Positions 9,169-18,535 of a stretch of 64,000 bases of DNA are shown here, one piece after another. Position numbers and translations under genes: made by a program. Source of the DNA: Endobacter medicaginis (lineage in GTDB: Bacteria; Pseudomonadota; Alphaproteobacteria; Acetobacterales; Acetobacteraceae). The notes below the pieces were generated by a model. The model searched no databases, was not told where the DNA came from, and saw nothing but the letters and a program-made list of their open reading frames with translations. Each line of letters begins with the position of its first letter. The first letter of the stretch is position 1. The stretch lies in contig NZ_JACHXV010000002.1 of NCBI RefSeq assembly GCF_014192375.1, positions 62,001 through 126,000 on the forward strand. Reading direction: 5' to 3'.

Positions 9169-10035
9169 ATGAGCAGACCGATTCTCGGCCGCTACGGCAA
9201 TGATCGCGGCCATTGGGTGGGCGACGGTTTTCCCGTTCGCTCGCTGTTTTCCTACAACACGCTGGGCGCCCATATCAGCCCGTTCCTGCTGCTCGACTAT
9301 GCCGGGCCGCACAATTTCGCCCCGACCAGCCAGCGGCGTGGTGTGGGCCAGCACCCGCATCGCGGCTTCGAGACGATCACCATCGTCTATGACGGTGAGG
9401 TCGAGCATCGCGATTCCGCCGGCCACGGTGGCGTGATCGGGCCCGGGGACGTGCAGTGGATGACCGCAGGTGGCGGCATCCTGCACGAGGAATATCATTC
9501 CCCCGCCTTCGCCAGGACCGGCGGGCCGTTCCGCATGGTACAGCTCTGGGTCAACCTGCCGGCGAAGGACAAGAACGCGCCCGGCGGCTACCAGGGGATC
9601 GAGGCAGCCGACATCCCGGCTGTGCAGCTGCCCGGCGACGCCGGCATCGGGCGGGTGATCGCGGGCGACCTGCTCGGCGCGCACGGCCCGGCCCGCACCT
9701 TCACGCCGATCAACGTGTGGGACCTGCGGCTCAACCGCGATGCCACGCTCGAGCTGGCGCTGCCGGAGGGACACACCGCAATGATCGTGGTGCTGGGCGG
9801 TCATCTGACCGTCGAGGGTAGCCATGCGGTGGGCGAGGCGGAAATGCTGCTGCTGGGCCGCGAGGGCGGCCCGGTGACGATCTCGGCCGATGGCGACACC
9901 ACCGCGCTGGTGCTGACCGGCGAGCCGATCGACGAGCCGATCGTCGGCTACGGCCCGTTCGTGATGAACAGCGAGGCGGAGATCCACCAGGCGATCGAGG
10001 ATTTCAACCGTGGCCGCTTCTCGGCCGCCGCCTGA
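9169..10035 (+). CDS. Pirin-family bicupin protein
   Basis: Pirins are metal-binding bicupins; some have quercetinase activity and others act as redox-sensing regulators. The 288-aa protein keeps all four N-terminal metal ligands: H62 and H64 in QHPHRGFET, H106 and E108 in GILHEEYH. The C-terminal cupin (about 170-280) lacks the ligands, as is usual. GAGGAG overlaps the ATG at 9160 but sits nine bases before the ATG at 9169, so I choose 9169. It is the first gene of a pair with the cysteine hydrolase, 59 bp apart, divergent from LysR. Confidence 0.93.
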   Translation: MSRPILGRYGNDRGHWVGDGFPVRSLFSYNTLGAHISPFLLLDYAGPHNFAPTSQRRGVGQHPHRGFETITIVYDGEVEHRDSAGHGGVIGPGDVQWMTAGGGILHEEYHSPAFARTGGPFRMVQLWVNLPAKDKNAPGGYQGIEAADIPAVQLPGDAGIGRVIAGDLLGAHGPARTFTPINVWDLRLNRDATLELALPEGHTAMIVVLGGHLTVEGSHAVGEAEMLLLGREGGPVTISADGDTTALVLTGEPIDEPIVGYGPFVMNSEAEIHQAIEDFNRGRFSAAA

Positions 10036-10094
10036 CACCGACGCGCAGGACCACCTGCGCGTCATTCACGCCCCAGCGAAAGGACACGTCATAT

Positions 10095-10739
10095 ATGGCC
10101 AGCGAACAACCGATCCGCGATCCGAAGACCGATCGCCTGCTGACGCCGCAGAACGCCGCGTTCATCGCGATCGACTACCAGCCCGTACAGGTGAACTCGA
10201 TCGCCTCGATGGACCGCCAGCTGCTGGTCAATCATATCGTCGGCTGTGCGAAGGCGGCGATCGTTTACGGTCTGCCGATCGTGCATTCCACGGTCAACGT
10301 CAGGACCGGGCTCAACAAGCCGCCGGTTCCGCAGCTCCGTGCGGCCCTGAAGGACTACCCGACCTACGACCGCACTTCGATCAATTCGTGGGAGGACGTG
10401 GAATTCCGCCGCGCGGTCGAAGCGACCGGCCGCAAGAAGCTGATCATGACCGCATTGTGGACGGAGGCCTGCCTGACCTTCCCAGCGATCGACGCGCTGG
10501 CCGAAGGCTATGAGGTGTATGTGCCGGTCGATGCGGTTGGCGGCACCTCGGTCGCGGCGCACGAGGCCGCGCTGCGCCGCATCGAGCAGGCGGGTGCGAA
10601 GCTGATCTCGGTCGCGCAGATGTTCTGCGAATTGCAGCGTGACTGGGCGCGCAAGGACACGGTGCCGCAGTTCATGAACCTGTTCATTGAAACCGGCGGC
10701 ACCGCAGCGCTCCAGTTCGCCGCCGATCGCGCCGAATAG
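10095..10739 (+). CDS. Isochorismatase-like cysteine hydrolase (YcaC type)
   Basis: This is a 214-aa protein of the isochorismatase-like superfamily. The nucleophile is C126 in LWTEACLTFPAIDA, and D27 (AIDYQPVQ) is the general base of the Asp-Lys-Cys triad; K75 in GLNKPP is a candidate for the lysine. A C-terminal extension (about 190-214) matches YcaC-type members. The substrate is unknown. It follows pirin in an apparent two-gene operon, a pairing that often responds to aromatic or oxidative stress; this is inference from context. Confidence 0.9.
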   Translation: MASEQPIRDPKTDRLLTPQNAAFIAIDYQPVQVNSIASMDRQLLVNHIVGCAKAAIVYGLPIVHSTVNVRTGLNKPPVPQLRAALKDYPTYDRTSINSWEDVEFRRAVEATGRKKLIMTALWTEACLTFPAIDALAEGYEVYVPVDAVGGTSVAAHEAALRRIEQAGAKLISVAQMFCELQRDWARKDTVPQFMNLFIETGGTAALQFAADRAE

Positions 10740-10853
10740 GACACCCCGCGGCCTCGGCGGAGCGCCTCGTGCCTGCAGCACACGGCACGCGCGCAGATCG
10801 AGATTGGGTGCTTCTCGAAACCCGGAGCCCGGATTTACGCTCTGAAGGTCCAG

Positions 10854-10888
10854 ACCGACCGATCGCCCGGGCCTGCCGGGCGGTCGGT
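10854..10888 (+). other. Bulged hairpin upstream of catalase
   Basis: Arms ACCGAC and CGCCCG pair with CGGGCG and GTCGGT around a seven-base loop, with a CGAT bulge on the left arm. It lies 24 bp before the catalase start, so it could end the hydrolase transcript or structure the katA leader. Confidence 0.4.
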
Positions 10889-10911
10889 CGAACCGATGGG
10901 AGCACCCTTTC

Positions 10912-12372
10912 ATGACGCAGAGTTCCGGCGGCATTCTCACTGACGAATCCGGCATTCCAGCTGCCAGCGACGAATTCTCGCTGACCGTCGGCGCCGACGG
11001 GCCAGTGCTGCTCCAGGATCACTACCTGATCGAGCAGATGGCGACGTTCAATCGCGAGATGATCCCCGACCGCCAGCCCCACGCCAAGGGCGGCGGCGCG
11101 TTCGGTGTCTTCGAGGTCACCCACGACGTCAGCGCCTACACCTGCGCGCACTTCCTGCAGCCCGGCCGCAAGACCGAGATGGTGGCGCGCTTCTCGACGG
11201 TGGCCGGCGAATCCGGCAGCCCCGACACCTGGCGCGATCCGCGCGGCTTCGCGCTGAAGTTCTATACGGAGGAAGGCAATTTCGACATGGTCGGCAACAA
11301 CACGCCGATCTTCTTCGTCCGCGATCCGCTCAAGTTCCAGCACTTCATCCATTCGCAGAAGCGCCGTGCCGATAACGGCCTGCGCGACAACGACATGCAG
11401 TGGGATTTCTGGACACTGAGCCCCGAGACCGCACATCAGGTCACCTGGCTGATGGGCGATCGCGGCATCCCGTCGAGCTGGCGCCATATGGACGGGTTCT
11501 CGAGCCACACCTACATGTGGGTGAACGCCAAGGGTGAGCGGTTCTGGGTGAAGTATCACTTCAAGACCGACCAGGGCATCGGCTTCCTCACCCAGGAGGA
11601 ATCGGGCAAGATCGCCGGCCAGGACGCGGATTATCATCGCCGCGACCTGTTCGAGGCGATCAAGCGGGGCGAGTTCCCGAGCTGGACGCTCAAGATGCAG
11701 ATCATGCCCTACGAGCAGGCGAAGACCTATCACATCAACCCGTTCGACCTGACCAAGGTGTGGCCACAGGGCGAGTTCCCGCTGCACGAGGTCGGCAAGA
11801 TGACGCTGAACCGCAACCCGACCGATTTCTTCGCCCAGATCGAGCAGGTCGCGTTCGAGCCCAACAACATGGTGCCGGGTACCGGTCTGTCGCCGGACAA
11901 GATGCTGCTCGGCCGTTCGTTCGCCTACGCCGATGCACATCGGGCCCGTCTGGGCGTCAACTACAAGCAGCTCCCGGTCAACGCGCCGAAAACTCCGGTG
12001 CGCGGCTACGTCAAGGGCGGCACGATGCGCTACAGGCTCGCCTCCGACCCGGTCTATGCACCCAACTCGAAGGGCGGCCCGGTGCCCGATGCACAGAGCT
12101 TCCCCGAAAACGCCGTCTGGGCGGCCGATGGCGAGTTCGTCCGCTCCGCCTATACGCCGCGCGCGGATGACGACGATTTCAGTCAGGCGAACGACCTCAT
12201 CAACAAGGTGATGGACGATGCGGCGCGCGAACGGCTGGTCGCCAACATCAGCGGCCACCTGCTGACCGGCGTCGAGGAGCCGGTGCTCAGCCGCGCCTTC
12301 GAATACTGGACGAAGATCGATGCCACGATCGGCGCGAAAGTGAAGGAAAAGGTGCTCGCCGCAAAAAGCTGA
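10912..12372 (+). CDS. Monofunctional haem catalase
   Basis: It disproportionates hydrogen peroxide to water and oxygen in the cytoplasm. At 486 aa this is a small-subunit catalase. Distal residues are H57 ([12 protein letters not shown]) and N130 (VGNNTPIFF), and the haem-coordinating tyrosine is Y339 in [10 protein letters not shown]. The C-terminus ends after the helical domain, without the flavodoxin-like domain of large-subunit catalases. It stands alone downstream of the pirin operon; a hairpin and 172-bp gap separate them. No OxyR site was identified with confidence. Confidence 0.96.
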   Translation: MTQSSGGILTDESGIPAASDEFSLTVGADGPVLLQDHYLIEQMATFNREMIPDRQPHAKGGGAFGVFEVTHDVSAYTCAHFLQPGRKTEMVARFSTVAGESGSPDTWRDPRGFALKFYTEEGNFDMVGNNTPIFFVRDPLKFQHFIHSQKRRADNGLRDNDMQWDFWTLSPETAHQVTWLMGDRGIPSSWRHMDGFSSHTYMWVNAKGERFWVKYHFKTDQGIGFLTQEESGKIAGQDADYHRRDLFEAIKRGEFPSWTLKMQIMPYEQAKTYHINPFDLTKVWPQGEFPLHEVGKMTLNRNPTDFFAQIEQVAFEPNNMVPGTGLSPDKMLLGRSFAYADAHRARLGVNYKQLPVNAPKTPVRGYVKGGTMRYRLASDPVYAPNSKGGPVPDAQSFPENAVWAADGEFVRSAYTPRADDDDFSQANDLINKVMDDAARERLVANISGHLLTGVEEPVLSRAFEYWTKIDATIGAKVKEKVLAAKS

Positions 12373-12399
12373 CCAAGCCCGCGTCACGCAGGTGAACGA

Positions 12400-12427
12400 G
12401 CCGTTCCCGGAGAGGTCCGGGAACGGC
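12400..12427. terminator. Convergent hairpin between catalase and DUF2142 gene
   Basis: A perfect 11-bp stem (12400-12410 with 12417-12427, six-base loop) lies between the stops of two convergent genes. There is no long T tract in either direction. Confidence 0.65.
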
Positions 12428-12429
12428 CG

Positions 12430-13941
12430 TCAGTGCAGGTAGAAGAACGACACCACCATTGGCGGCAGGAACAGCAGGGTCGCCACCGCCGCCCCGGCCG
12501 GGATCCAGGCCAGCAGGGCCGAGGCGAGCGTGGTGGCGCGGATCTGGCGGTCACGGTCGGCGAGCGGCAGCAGCAGGGCCGCCATCGGCAGCAGCGGCTC
12601 GAAATAGCGCCCCTGCACGCCGCGCACGCCGTCCTCGCCGACCCGCGTCCAGACCAGATATTGCGACAGCTCGATCGCTTCCACCGCCACGGCGAACAGC
12701 ACCAGCACGAATCCGGCCTGGAGCAGCCCCTCGCGGAGCCGGCTGCGCGCCTGGGCGATGCCGGCCAGCAGCCCGGCCGGGACAGAGGCGATCGCCGCCC
12801 ATTGCCACCACGTCAGCAGCCAGCCCGGTAGGCGCAGGTTCAGCCAGCCGAGGATGCCGATCGTCTCCTCGACATACCACTCATGGTCGACCAGCGCCCG
12901 CCACGGCAGCGACAGCATCAGCGACGGCGCATGCAGCAGCACCCCGAGCTGGGCATGCGGATCGGTGCTGGCGAAACTGTCGGCCGGGCCGTGATAGAGC
13001 GGGCCCGGGACGTAAGGATTGCGCGCCAGCGGCGCCGAGGCGACGAGCTGGCCCGCCAGCGTCCAGACCAGCACCGGTGCGGCGCAGGCGACGATCAGCC
13101 CGGCGCGGCGCAGCAGGGCGACCCGCCCTGCCCGGCTGCGCCAGCCGGCCGGCAGCGGCAGCAGCAGCACGCCGAGCACCGGCAGGTAGGGCGGCTTGGC
13201 CAGGCAGACCAGGGTCAGGCAGGCCGCCCCGCCGAGCAGCCGGCGCCCCTGCCCACGCTCCGGTGCGATGCCCGACAGCAGCGCGAAGCCCAGCACGGCG
13301 GTGGCGATCAGCAGCCCGTCCTGGTTGAGCGAGGCGCCGAGCGAGAGGCTCATCGGAAACGCCAGCACGCAGAACAACAGCGCTCGACCGCGCCGGGCCA
13401 GCAGCAGGGCCGTGGCACCGATCAGCGCGTAGAGCAGCGAATTGACTGCCCGGGCGACCAGGAACGCCCGCAGCGGCCCCGCCCCCGCCGCGCGGGAGAT
13501 GCCGATCGCCGCCGCGGCCGGGGCGTAGAAGACCGGGCAATAGGCCGCGACCGGGCCGATCTCGAAGAACTGGTCCGCGGCACCCGACCAGTCACGGCTG
13601 GCGATGCCGCCATGATAGACCCAGGTCATCATGTGGTACCAGTAATTCGGGTTGGTGACGTCGAAGATCGCCGCATCGGCATTGATCCCGGCCGCCACCG
13701 GACGACCCGGATCGCCGCCGGCATGGGCGCGGTGGCCGATGATCTGTCCTCGGCTGAGCGCATCGGCCCGCAGCGCATGCACGGTCTCGTCGGCGACCTG
13801 CCCCGGCGGGGTGATCTGACCCAGCATCACGCCGAGCGGGGCGACAAGGCAGAGGAACACCGCCGCCAGCACCCAGGCGATCGACAGGCGGGCCTCGATC
13901 GCGGCACGCAGCCGCTCGAGAAAGGTCAGGACAGGCTGCAT
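12430..13941 (-). CDS. DUF2142-type polytopic membrane protein
   Basis: This is a 503-aa protein with about ten to twelve hydrophobic helices. The first helix (about 20-42) is followed by a periplasmic PPGQVADETVHALR segment that matches the acidic, His-containing loop of DUF2142 proteins, which resemble GT-C glycosyltransferases acting on lipid-linked sugars. No enzymatic function has been shown for the family. It is the last gene of a long minus-strand run, 10 bp after coq7, with a strong hairpin after its stop. Confidence 0.75.
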   Translation of the reverse strand: MQPVLTFLERLRAAIEARLSIAWVLAAVFLCLVAPLGVMLGQITPPGQVADETVHALRADALSRGQIIGHRAHAGGDPGRPVAAGINADAAIFDVTNPNYWYHMMTWVYHGGIASRDWSGAADQFFEIGPVAAYCPVFYAPAAAAIGISRAAGAGPLRAFLVARAVNSLLYALIGATALLLARRGRALLFCVLAFPMSLSLGASLNQDGLLIATAVLGFALLSGIAPERGQGRRLLGGAACLTLVCLAKPPYLPVLGVLLLPLPAGWRSRAGRVALLRRAGLIVACAAPVLVWTLAGQLVASAPLARNPYVPGPLYHGPADSFASTDPHAQLGVLLHAPSLMLSLPWRALVDHEWYVEETIGILGWLNLRLPGWLLTWWQWAAIASVPAGLLAGIAQARSRLREGLLQAGFVLVLFAVAVEAIELSQYLVWTRVGEDGVRGVQGRYFEPLLPMAALLLPLADRDRQIRATTLASALLAWIPAGAAVATLLFLPPMVVSFFYLH

Positions 13942-13951
13942 CGCGCAGGGT

Positions 13952-14506
13952 TCAGACGATCTCGCTGGCCACGATCGCCGCCTTGCAGCCGACCCGGATC
14001 ACCTGACTGAGCAGGCGATAGGCCGGGGCGAGCTCGGCCTCGTTGGCAAGACCGATATCGCGATGCTCGAGCTCCTCGGCGCGGAAGATCTCGATCGTCT
14101 CGCGCAGCGGCGCCTCGTCCTCGCCGAGACTCTCGGCCTGCCGGGCATAATGCTCGTCGATGGTCTCCTCGACCGCCACCGTGCAGGCCATCGCCGCGCG
14201 TTCGCCGATCAGCGCGGTCACCGCGCCAAGCGCGAAGCCGGCGACATGCCACAGCGGCAGCAGCGCGGTGGGCCGTACCCGGCGCTCGGCGATGAGCTGG
14301 GCGAAGCGCTCGCGGTGCACGACCTCCTGGTCGCGCATGTGGCGCAGCAGGTCGCCTTTCGCGCCACGGCCGAGCACGGCGAGCTGCCCGGAATAGATGC
14401 GCTCGGCGCCGTATTCGCCGGCGTGATCGACGCGGATCATGCGTGCGAGACGCTGTTCGGCGCTGCCGTCGCCCGGCAGCGGGGCCGAGGATTGGGAATG
14501 ATTCAT
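13952..14506 (-). CDS. coq7: COQ7-type demethoxyubiquinone hydroxylase
   Basis: This di-iron monooxygenase catalyses the C6 hydroxylation of demethoxyubiquinone in ubiquinone synthesis. The 184-aa protein shows the family ligand set: E31 (DHAGEYGAE), E61xxH64 (QEVVH), E113 (VEETIDEHY) and E145xxH148 (EELEH). The ATG at 14506 shares one base with the dsbB stop (TGATG), so translation should be coupled. Ubiquinone accepts electrons from DsbB and complex I, which makes the neighbours dsbB and NDUFA12 biologically coherent. Confidence 0.92.
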   Translation of the reverse strand: MNHSQSSAPLPGDGSAEQRLARMIRVDHAGEYGAERIYSGQLAVLGRGAKGDLLRHMRDQEVVHRERFAQLIAERRVRPTALLPLWHVAGFALGAVTALIGERAAMACTVAVEETIDEHYARQAESLGEDEAPLRETIEIFRAEELEHRDIGLANEAELAPAYRLLSQVIRVGCKAAIVASEIV

Positions 14507-15024
14507 CAGGACCGTCCGAAGAAGATCAGTTGCGCACGCCGCAGCCGCGACAGCGAAAATCCCGTCACCACGACCAGCAGCAAGGTACAGATCAGGTCGA
14601 ACGTGGCGAACGAGACCGGCACCGCGGGGATCGGATAGCTCGGCTCGTCGCACGGCACCGCCGGATGCGCGGGCATCTGCGACAGCATGTCGCTGGCCGA
14701 GCCGTGCAACGAGGCCGCGTGGCATGACGGCAGCGGCGAGGCCCACCATTTCTGCTCGACGCCGATATGGACCGCCGCCAGGCCCGCGCCGCACAGCATC
14801 ACGACGATGAACGCCACCATCACCCACCGCGCCAGCGCGCGTGGACTGACCACCAGGATCAGTCCGAGCAGCAGCCCGATCCGGTAAGGCCAGCGCTCCC
14901 ACAGGCAGAGCGGGCACGGCGCCATGCCGGCGATATGCTGCGCCCACCACGCGGTACCCAGCGCGAGCAGGCAGATCGCCGACAGCCCGATGCCATACAG
15001 GCGCCAGCCGTCACGGCTCCGCAT
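14506..15024 (-). CDS. dsbB: Disulfide bond formation protein B
   Basis: This four-helix inner-membrane protein reoxidises DsbA and passes electrons to quinone. In 172 aa the first redox pair is C37xxC40 (APCPLCLWERWPY), with the quinone-proximal segment just after it. The second periplasmic pair is C101 (LPSCH) and C125 (VPCDEP). The ATG at 15024 overlaps the end of otsA by 14 bp. The frame is open further upstream, but that part is antisense-like otsA sequence. It is coupled to coq7 through TGATG. Confidence 0.93.
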   Translation of the reverse strand: MRSRDGWRLYGIGLSAICLLALGTAWWAQHIAGMAPCPLCLWERWPYRIGLLLGLILVVSPRALARWVMVAFIVVMLCGAGLAAVHIGVEQKWWASPLPSCHAASLHGSASDMLSQMPAHPAVPCDEPSYPIPAVPVSFATFDLICTLLLVVVTGFSLSRLRRAQLIFFGRS

Positions 15025-16387
15025 GATCGGCCTCCGCATTCTCCTGCGGATCAAGACGCTCGAGATCGGCAAGGAAGGAGGTGCCCCATTGCGCGGCGGT
15101 GGCGGTGTGGATCGCCGCATCCATCGCCTGCCAGCGGCGGCGGCGTTCGCCACGCGGCATGCGCAGGGCCTGGTCGAGGGCTTCGGCGATGGCGTCGGGG
15201 TCGTGCGGGTTGACCATCAGCGCGCCCTCGGCCAGCTCATCGGCGGCCCCCGCGAAGCGCGACAGCACGAGCACGCCGGGATCCTCTCCGTTCTGCGCTG
15301 CAACGTATTCCTTGGCGACCAGGTTCATTCCGTCGCGCAGCGGGGTGACCAGCGCCACGCGCGCGAGGCGGCAGAATCCGGCCAGCGTGCCGCGCGGCAC
15401 CGACCGCGTGATGGTTCGCAGCGGCGACCAGTCGAACTCGGCGTAGCTGCCATTGATGTGTCCGGCGAGCTCGTCGAGCTGACGGCGGAGGGCCTTGTAC
15501 TGCGCCACCTCGCCGCGCGAGACGGGTGCGACCTGGAGCATCATCACCTTGTTGCGGTGCTGCTCGAAGCGCTGCAGCAGGCGCTCGTAGCCGCGCAGCC
15601 GTTCGGGGATGCCCTTGGAATAGTCGAGCCGGTCGATGCCGAGGATCAGGGCGCGATCGCCCAGGCTGTCGACCATCCGCCGCACGTCGCGTCCGGCCTC
15701 CGCCCGGCGGGCCTGGGCGGCGAATCCGTCCGGGTCGATGCCGATCGGAAAGGCCTGCACCCGCAGCCTGGCCCCGCGCGCCCGGCCGGCGGCGTCGAGA
15801 TGGTCGGCATCCTGACGGGTCTGTACGCCGACGAGATCGTAGGCGGCGAAATCATGCAGCAGCGAATCGCAGTCCGGCAGCGCCTCGAACAGGGCGAGCG
15901 GCGGGAACGGGATGTGCAGGAAGAACCCGATGCGTGCCCGCACGCCACGCGCGCGCAGCGCCGCGCCCAGCGGGATCAGGTGGTAGTCGTGCACCCAGAT
16001 CAGGTCGTCGGGCCGCAGCAGCGGCAGCAGCGCATCGGCGAAGCGCTCGTTGGCCTCCTCGTAGCTTTCGCGATCGGCGCGACGATACTCCATCAGCCCG
16101 ACGCGATAATGCATCAGCGGCCACAGCAGCCCGTTTGAGTAGCCCTCGTAGAACCCCTTCACCTGCGAGCGGGTCAGGTCGACGCGGGCGAAGGTCAGGT
16201 TCTCGATCGTGGTGATCTGGGGCGCGGCGACATTGTCCGACGCGTCGCCCGACCAGCCGAACCAAAGCGTCTCGCGACCGGCGATCGCCTCGGCGAGTCC
16301 GACCGCCAGCCCGCCGGCCAGTTGCTGGCGCTCCTTCGGCGCCGGCACCCGGTTCGACACGATGACCAGCCGCGGTGCCGCCGGCAT
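15011..16387 (-). CDS. otsA: Alpha,alpha-trehalose-phosphate synthase
   Basis: A GT20 glycosyltransferase, it joins UDP-glucose and glucose-6-phosphate into trehalose-6-phosphate. The 458-aa protein shows the N-terminal SNRVP segment, GGL (25-27), YSNGLLWP (83-90), the HDYH motif (133-136) and RLDYSKG in the donor-binding lobe, followed by DGMNLVAKEY and a late VLSRFAGAADEL. The ATG at 16387 is used; a GTG lies just before it. It follows otsB by 53 bp and overlaps dsbB. Confidence 0.95.
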   Translation of the reverse strand: MPAAPRLVIVSNRVPAPKERQQLAGGLAVGLAEAIAGRETLWFGWSGDASDNVAAPQITTIENLTFARVDLTRSQVKGFYEGYSNGLLWPLMHYRVGLMEYRRADRESYEEANERFADALLPLLRPDDLIWVHDYHLIPLGAALRARGVRARIGFFLHIPFPPLALFEALPDCDSLLHDFAAYDLVGVQTRQDADHLDAAGRARGARLRVQAFPIGIDPDGFAAQARRAEAGRDVRRMVDSLGDRALILGIDRLDYSKGIPERLRGYERLLQRFEQHRNKVMMLQVAPVSRGEVAQYKALRRQLDELAGHINGSYAEFDWSPLRTITRSVPRGTLAGFCRLARVALVTPLRDGMNLVAKEYVAAQNGEDPGVLVLSRFAGAADELAEGALMVNPHDPDAIAEALDQALRMPRGERRRRWQAMDAAIHTATAAQWGTSFLADLERLDPQENAEADHAEP

Positions 16388-16440
16388 CACACGCGACGAC
16401 CCGCCGGGGGGCTTCGCCGGGCTGCGCCTGGGAGCCCTGG

Positions 16441-17178
16441 TCAACGCGCGCCGCCCTGGCGCGCAGCCAGCTCGCCCAGCCAGGCGCGGACATCGGCGGG
16501 CTCGCCGAAACGCTCGGGCACCATCAGCCCGATGCCGCCAGCGCGCTCCGCGGCCTCGATCGCATCGCGGTCGGTGACATCGTCGCCGATGAACAGCGGC
16601 ACCCGTCCGGCAAATGGCGGCCTTGCCATCACCGCCTCGAGCGCGCTGCCCTTGTCGGAACCCACGGGGCGCAGTTCCCAGGCCATTTTCGATGACAGGA
16701 TGTGGAAATCCGCCGCGCGCGGCGCGATCATGTCCTCCAATGCAGCACGCAACGGCTCGCCAGCTTCGGGCACGGCCCGAAAATGCAGCACGAAACCGCT
16801 CTGCTTGCGCTCGACATGGGCGCCGGACCACCCCGCGACCATCGCCTCGGCGCGATCGAGCCATTCCTCGGGCAGTTCCGGCAGCACGACATGATCGACC
16901 GCCTCGCCCGGCGCATGTCGGATCGCCGAACCGTGTTCGCCGGCGACCGCGTAGGGCAGGTCGGGCAGGAAATGATCGATCTGCGCGATCGGCCGGCCGG
17001 TGATGACGGCCAGCGCATCGCCACAGGCGACGCGAAGCACCGACAGCGCGTCGCGCAGCCCATCGGGCACCACGACCTTGTCCGGCGCGGGAGCGATATC
17101 GACCAGCGTGCCGTCGAAATCGAGCAGGATCGCCAGTCGGTCGGGAGGCGGCAGATCGGGAAGCTGATGGCTCGGCAT
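16441..17178 (-). CDS. otsB: Trehalose-phosphatase
   Basis: A HAD-superfamily phosphatase, it dephosphorylates trehalose-6-phosphate to trehalose. HAD motif I is LLDFDGTL, with D20 as nucleophile and D22 as acid/base. Motif II is the VITGRP segment. The late motif reads FIGDDVTDRDA, and DKGSALE supplies the lysine. The start ATG at 17178 gives 245 aa; the open frame upstream has no family similarity. It lies 16 bp after the DUF2155 stop and before otsA, forming an otsBA unit for osmotic and desiccation tolerance. Confidence 0.94.
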   Translation of the reverse strand: MPSHQLPDLPPPDRLAILLDFDGTLVDIAPAPDKVVVPDGLRDALSVLRVACGDALAVITGRPIAQIDHFLPDLPYAVAGEHGSAIRHAPGEAVDHVVLPELPEEWLDRAEAMVAGWSGAHVERKQSGFVLHFRAVPEAGEPLRAALEDMIAPRAADFHILSSKMAWELRPVGSDKGSALEAVMARPPFAGRVPLFIGDDVTDRDAIEAAERAGGIGLMVPERFGEPADVRAWLGELAARQGGAR

Positions 17179-17194
17179 GCGCGGGGCGCCCTGG

Positions 17195-17797
17195 TCAGTT
17201 CTGCGGAGACGGCGGTGGTGACAATGGAGCGGGCGCGTTCGGATCGGGAATACCGGGCACGGCGTCGTCGCTGGCCGGCGGCCCCGACCCTCCCGGCGAC
17301 TGCGGCAGCGCAGACCCGTCGGGCGTGGCCGGCGGCAGCGCGGGCTGAGCATCGTGGCCTGCATAGGTCGCGGTCTGGGCGCCGGAACAGCCGATCAGCG
17401 TCACCCCGTAGACGGGATTCTGGAACATCACCAGCGACGGTTCGGCGACGAACAGCCAGTTTGTGAAGGCAGGTGTATCGGGACGCTGATCGTCGATCTC
17501 GAGCCAGGCGGCGGCGTCCTGCGGCAGGCCGTCCGGCCGCGACAGGCAGCGGCCGAGCTTGATCGACAGCGACTTGACGTGCGCCACCTCGCCCGGGGTG
17601 AGCGTCACGATCGCGGTACTGGCATCAAGCTTGTCGAGCACCCGCACCTGCGCCTGCGCGCGCCCCACCCACGCATCGGCGGCGGGCATCGACGGCGGCG
17701 GCACCACGGTCGCGGCCTGTGTCACCGGCGCCTGTGCGAGACAGCTCACGGCCAGGGCGGCCATGCCCGCCGGCCGGACGAGGTGGGCGACGATCAC
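17195..17797 (-). CDS. DUF2155 domain exported protein
   Basis: This is an exported protein of about 200 aa with a signal-like segment (MAALAVSCLAQAPVTQA) followed by the DUF2155 domain (VRVLDKLDASTAIV, HVKSLSIKLGRCLSRP) and a Pro/Ser-rich C-terminus. DUF2155 is an alphaproteobacterial envelope domain without a defined activity, often encoded beside NDUFA12 and mlaD as here. The GTG at 17797 follows the preceding stop by one base (TGAGGTG), which favours coupled initiation; an ATG at 17764 is the alternative and would leave a shorter signal peptide. Confidence 0.82.
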   Translation of the reverse strand: MIVAHLVRPAGMAALAVSCLAQAPVTQAATVVPPPSMPAADAWVGRAQAQVRVLDKLDASTAIVTLTPGEVAHVKSLSIKLGRCLSRPDGLPQDAAAWLEIDDQRPDTPAFTNWLFVAEPSLVMFQNPVYGVTLIGCSGAQTATYAGHDAQPALPPATPDGSALPQSPGGSGPPASDDAVPGIPDPNAPAPLSPPPSPQN

Positions 17798-17798
17798 C

Positions 17799-18023
17799 TC
17801 AGCCCCGCAGCGGACTGCGCAGGGCGGCGATCCGCAGGGCGGCGAAGGCGGCGAGGCGCGAGCGCACGCGCTCCGCATCCAGCCCCATCAGCACCGCGTC
17901 CTCGAACGCGTCGAGCAGTCGCTCGCCGATCTCGGCCTCCGCCTCGGCCAGCAGGCGCAGCTTCTCGGCACAGCCGACCGCGCTGCCATCGGCGAGACGC
18001 CATTCGGGCAGCGTCTCGGTCAA
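17799..18023 (-). CDS. Small helical hypothetical protein between mlaD and DUF2155
   Basis: This is a 74-aa soluble, mostly helical protein (LRLLAEAEAEIGERLLDAFE). I do not recognise a family. It is kept as a gene because it fits exactly between two partners: it begins with TTG inside a TTGA overlap with the mlaD stop, and its own stop is one base from the GTG of the DUF2155 gene. No signal peptide or cysteine pair is present that would suggest export or metal binding. Confidence 0.6.
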   Translation of the reverse strand: MTETLPEWRLADGSAVGCAEKLRLLAEAEAEIGERLLDAFEDAVLMGLDAERVRSRLAAFAALRIAALRSPLRG

Positions 18024-18535
18024 GGTGTGGCGTCCTTGCCGGAGGCGGCCGGTGTGGCTTTCGGCGCATCCTTGCCGTTGGCGACGCTGAACACGAACTT
18101 GCTGAGCAGCTGCTCAAGGCTGATCGAGCCCTGGGTGAGCATGACCTGCGCACCGGGGGCGAGTTCCTCGCTCGCGCCGCCGGGGGCGATGGCGATATAC
18201 TTGCCGCCCATCAGCCCGTCGGAGGTGATCACCGCGCTGCTGTCGGTCGGCAGCCTGACCTGATCGCCGACGGTGAAGCTGACATCGGCGCGGAAGCTGT
18301 GCGGATCGACATGTTCGGCCGTCACCTGCCCGACCGTCACCCCGGCCACACGCACGTCACTGCCGATGTCGAGCCCGTCGACATGATCGAAGCTGGCGTG
18401 CAGCGTGTAGCCCTCCGCCGTGCGCCGCCCGGAGCCCAGCATCGCCAGCACCAGGGCCAGCACGACGCCGCACAGCACCAGCACGCCCACCGCGATCTCG
18501 ACGCGCGCCCGGCCCATCACGGCTTGCGCACTCAA
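18020..18535 (-). CDS. mlaD: MlaD-type MCE lipid-transport protein
   Basis: This is the inner-membrane-anchored, periplasmic substrate-binding subunit of the Mla phospholipid transport system. The 171 aa contain one N-terminal helix (about 13-34) and an MCE domain (about 40-118: DGLDIGSDVRVAGVTVGQV, then SDGLMGGKYIAI). The MlaE, MlaF and MlaB partners are not in the window. The TTG at 18535 overlaps the NDUFA12 stop as TTGA; a GTG (18520) and an ATG (18517) follow, but use of either would break the tight junction. Position beside NDUFA12 and DUF2155 is characteristic of alphaproteobacteria. Confidence 0.9.
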   Translation of the reverse strand: MSAQAVMGRARVEIAVGVLVLCGVVLALVLAMLGSGRRTAEGYTLHASFDHVDGLDIGSDVRVAGVTVGQVTAEHVDPHSFRADVSFTVGDQVRLPTDSSAVITSDGLMGGKYIAIAPGGASEELAPGAQVMLTQGSISLEQLLSKFVFSVANGKDAPKATPAASGKDATP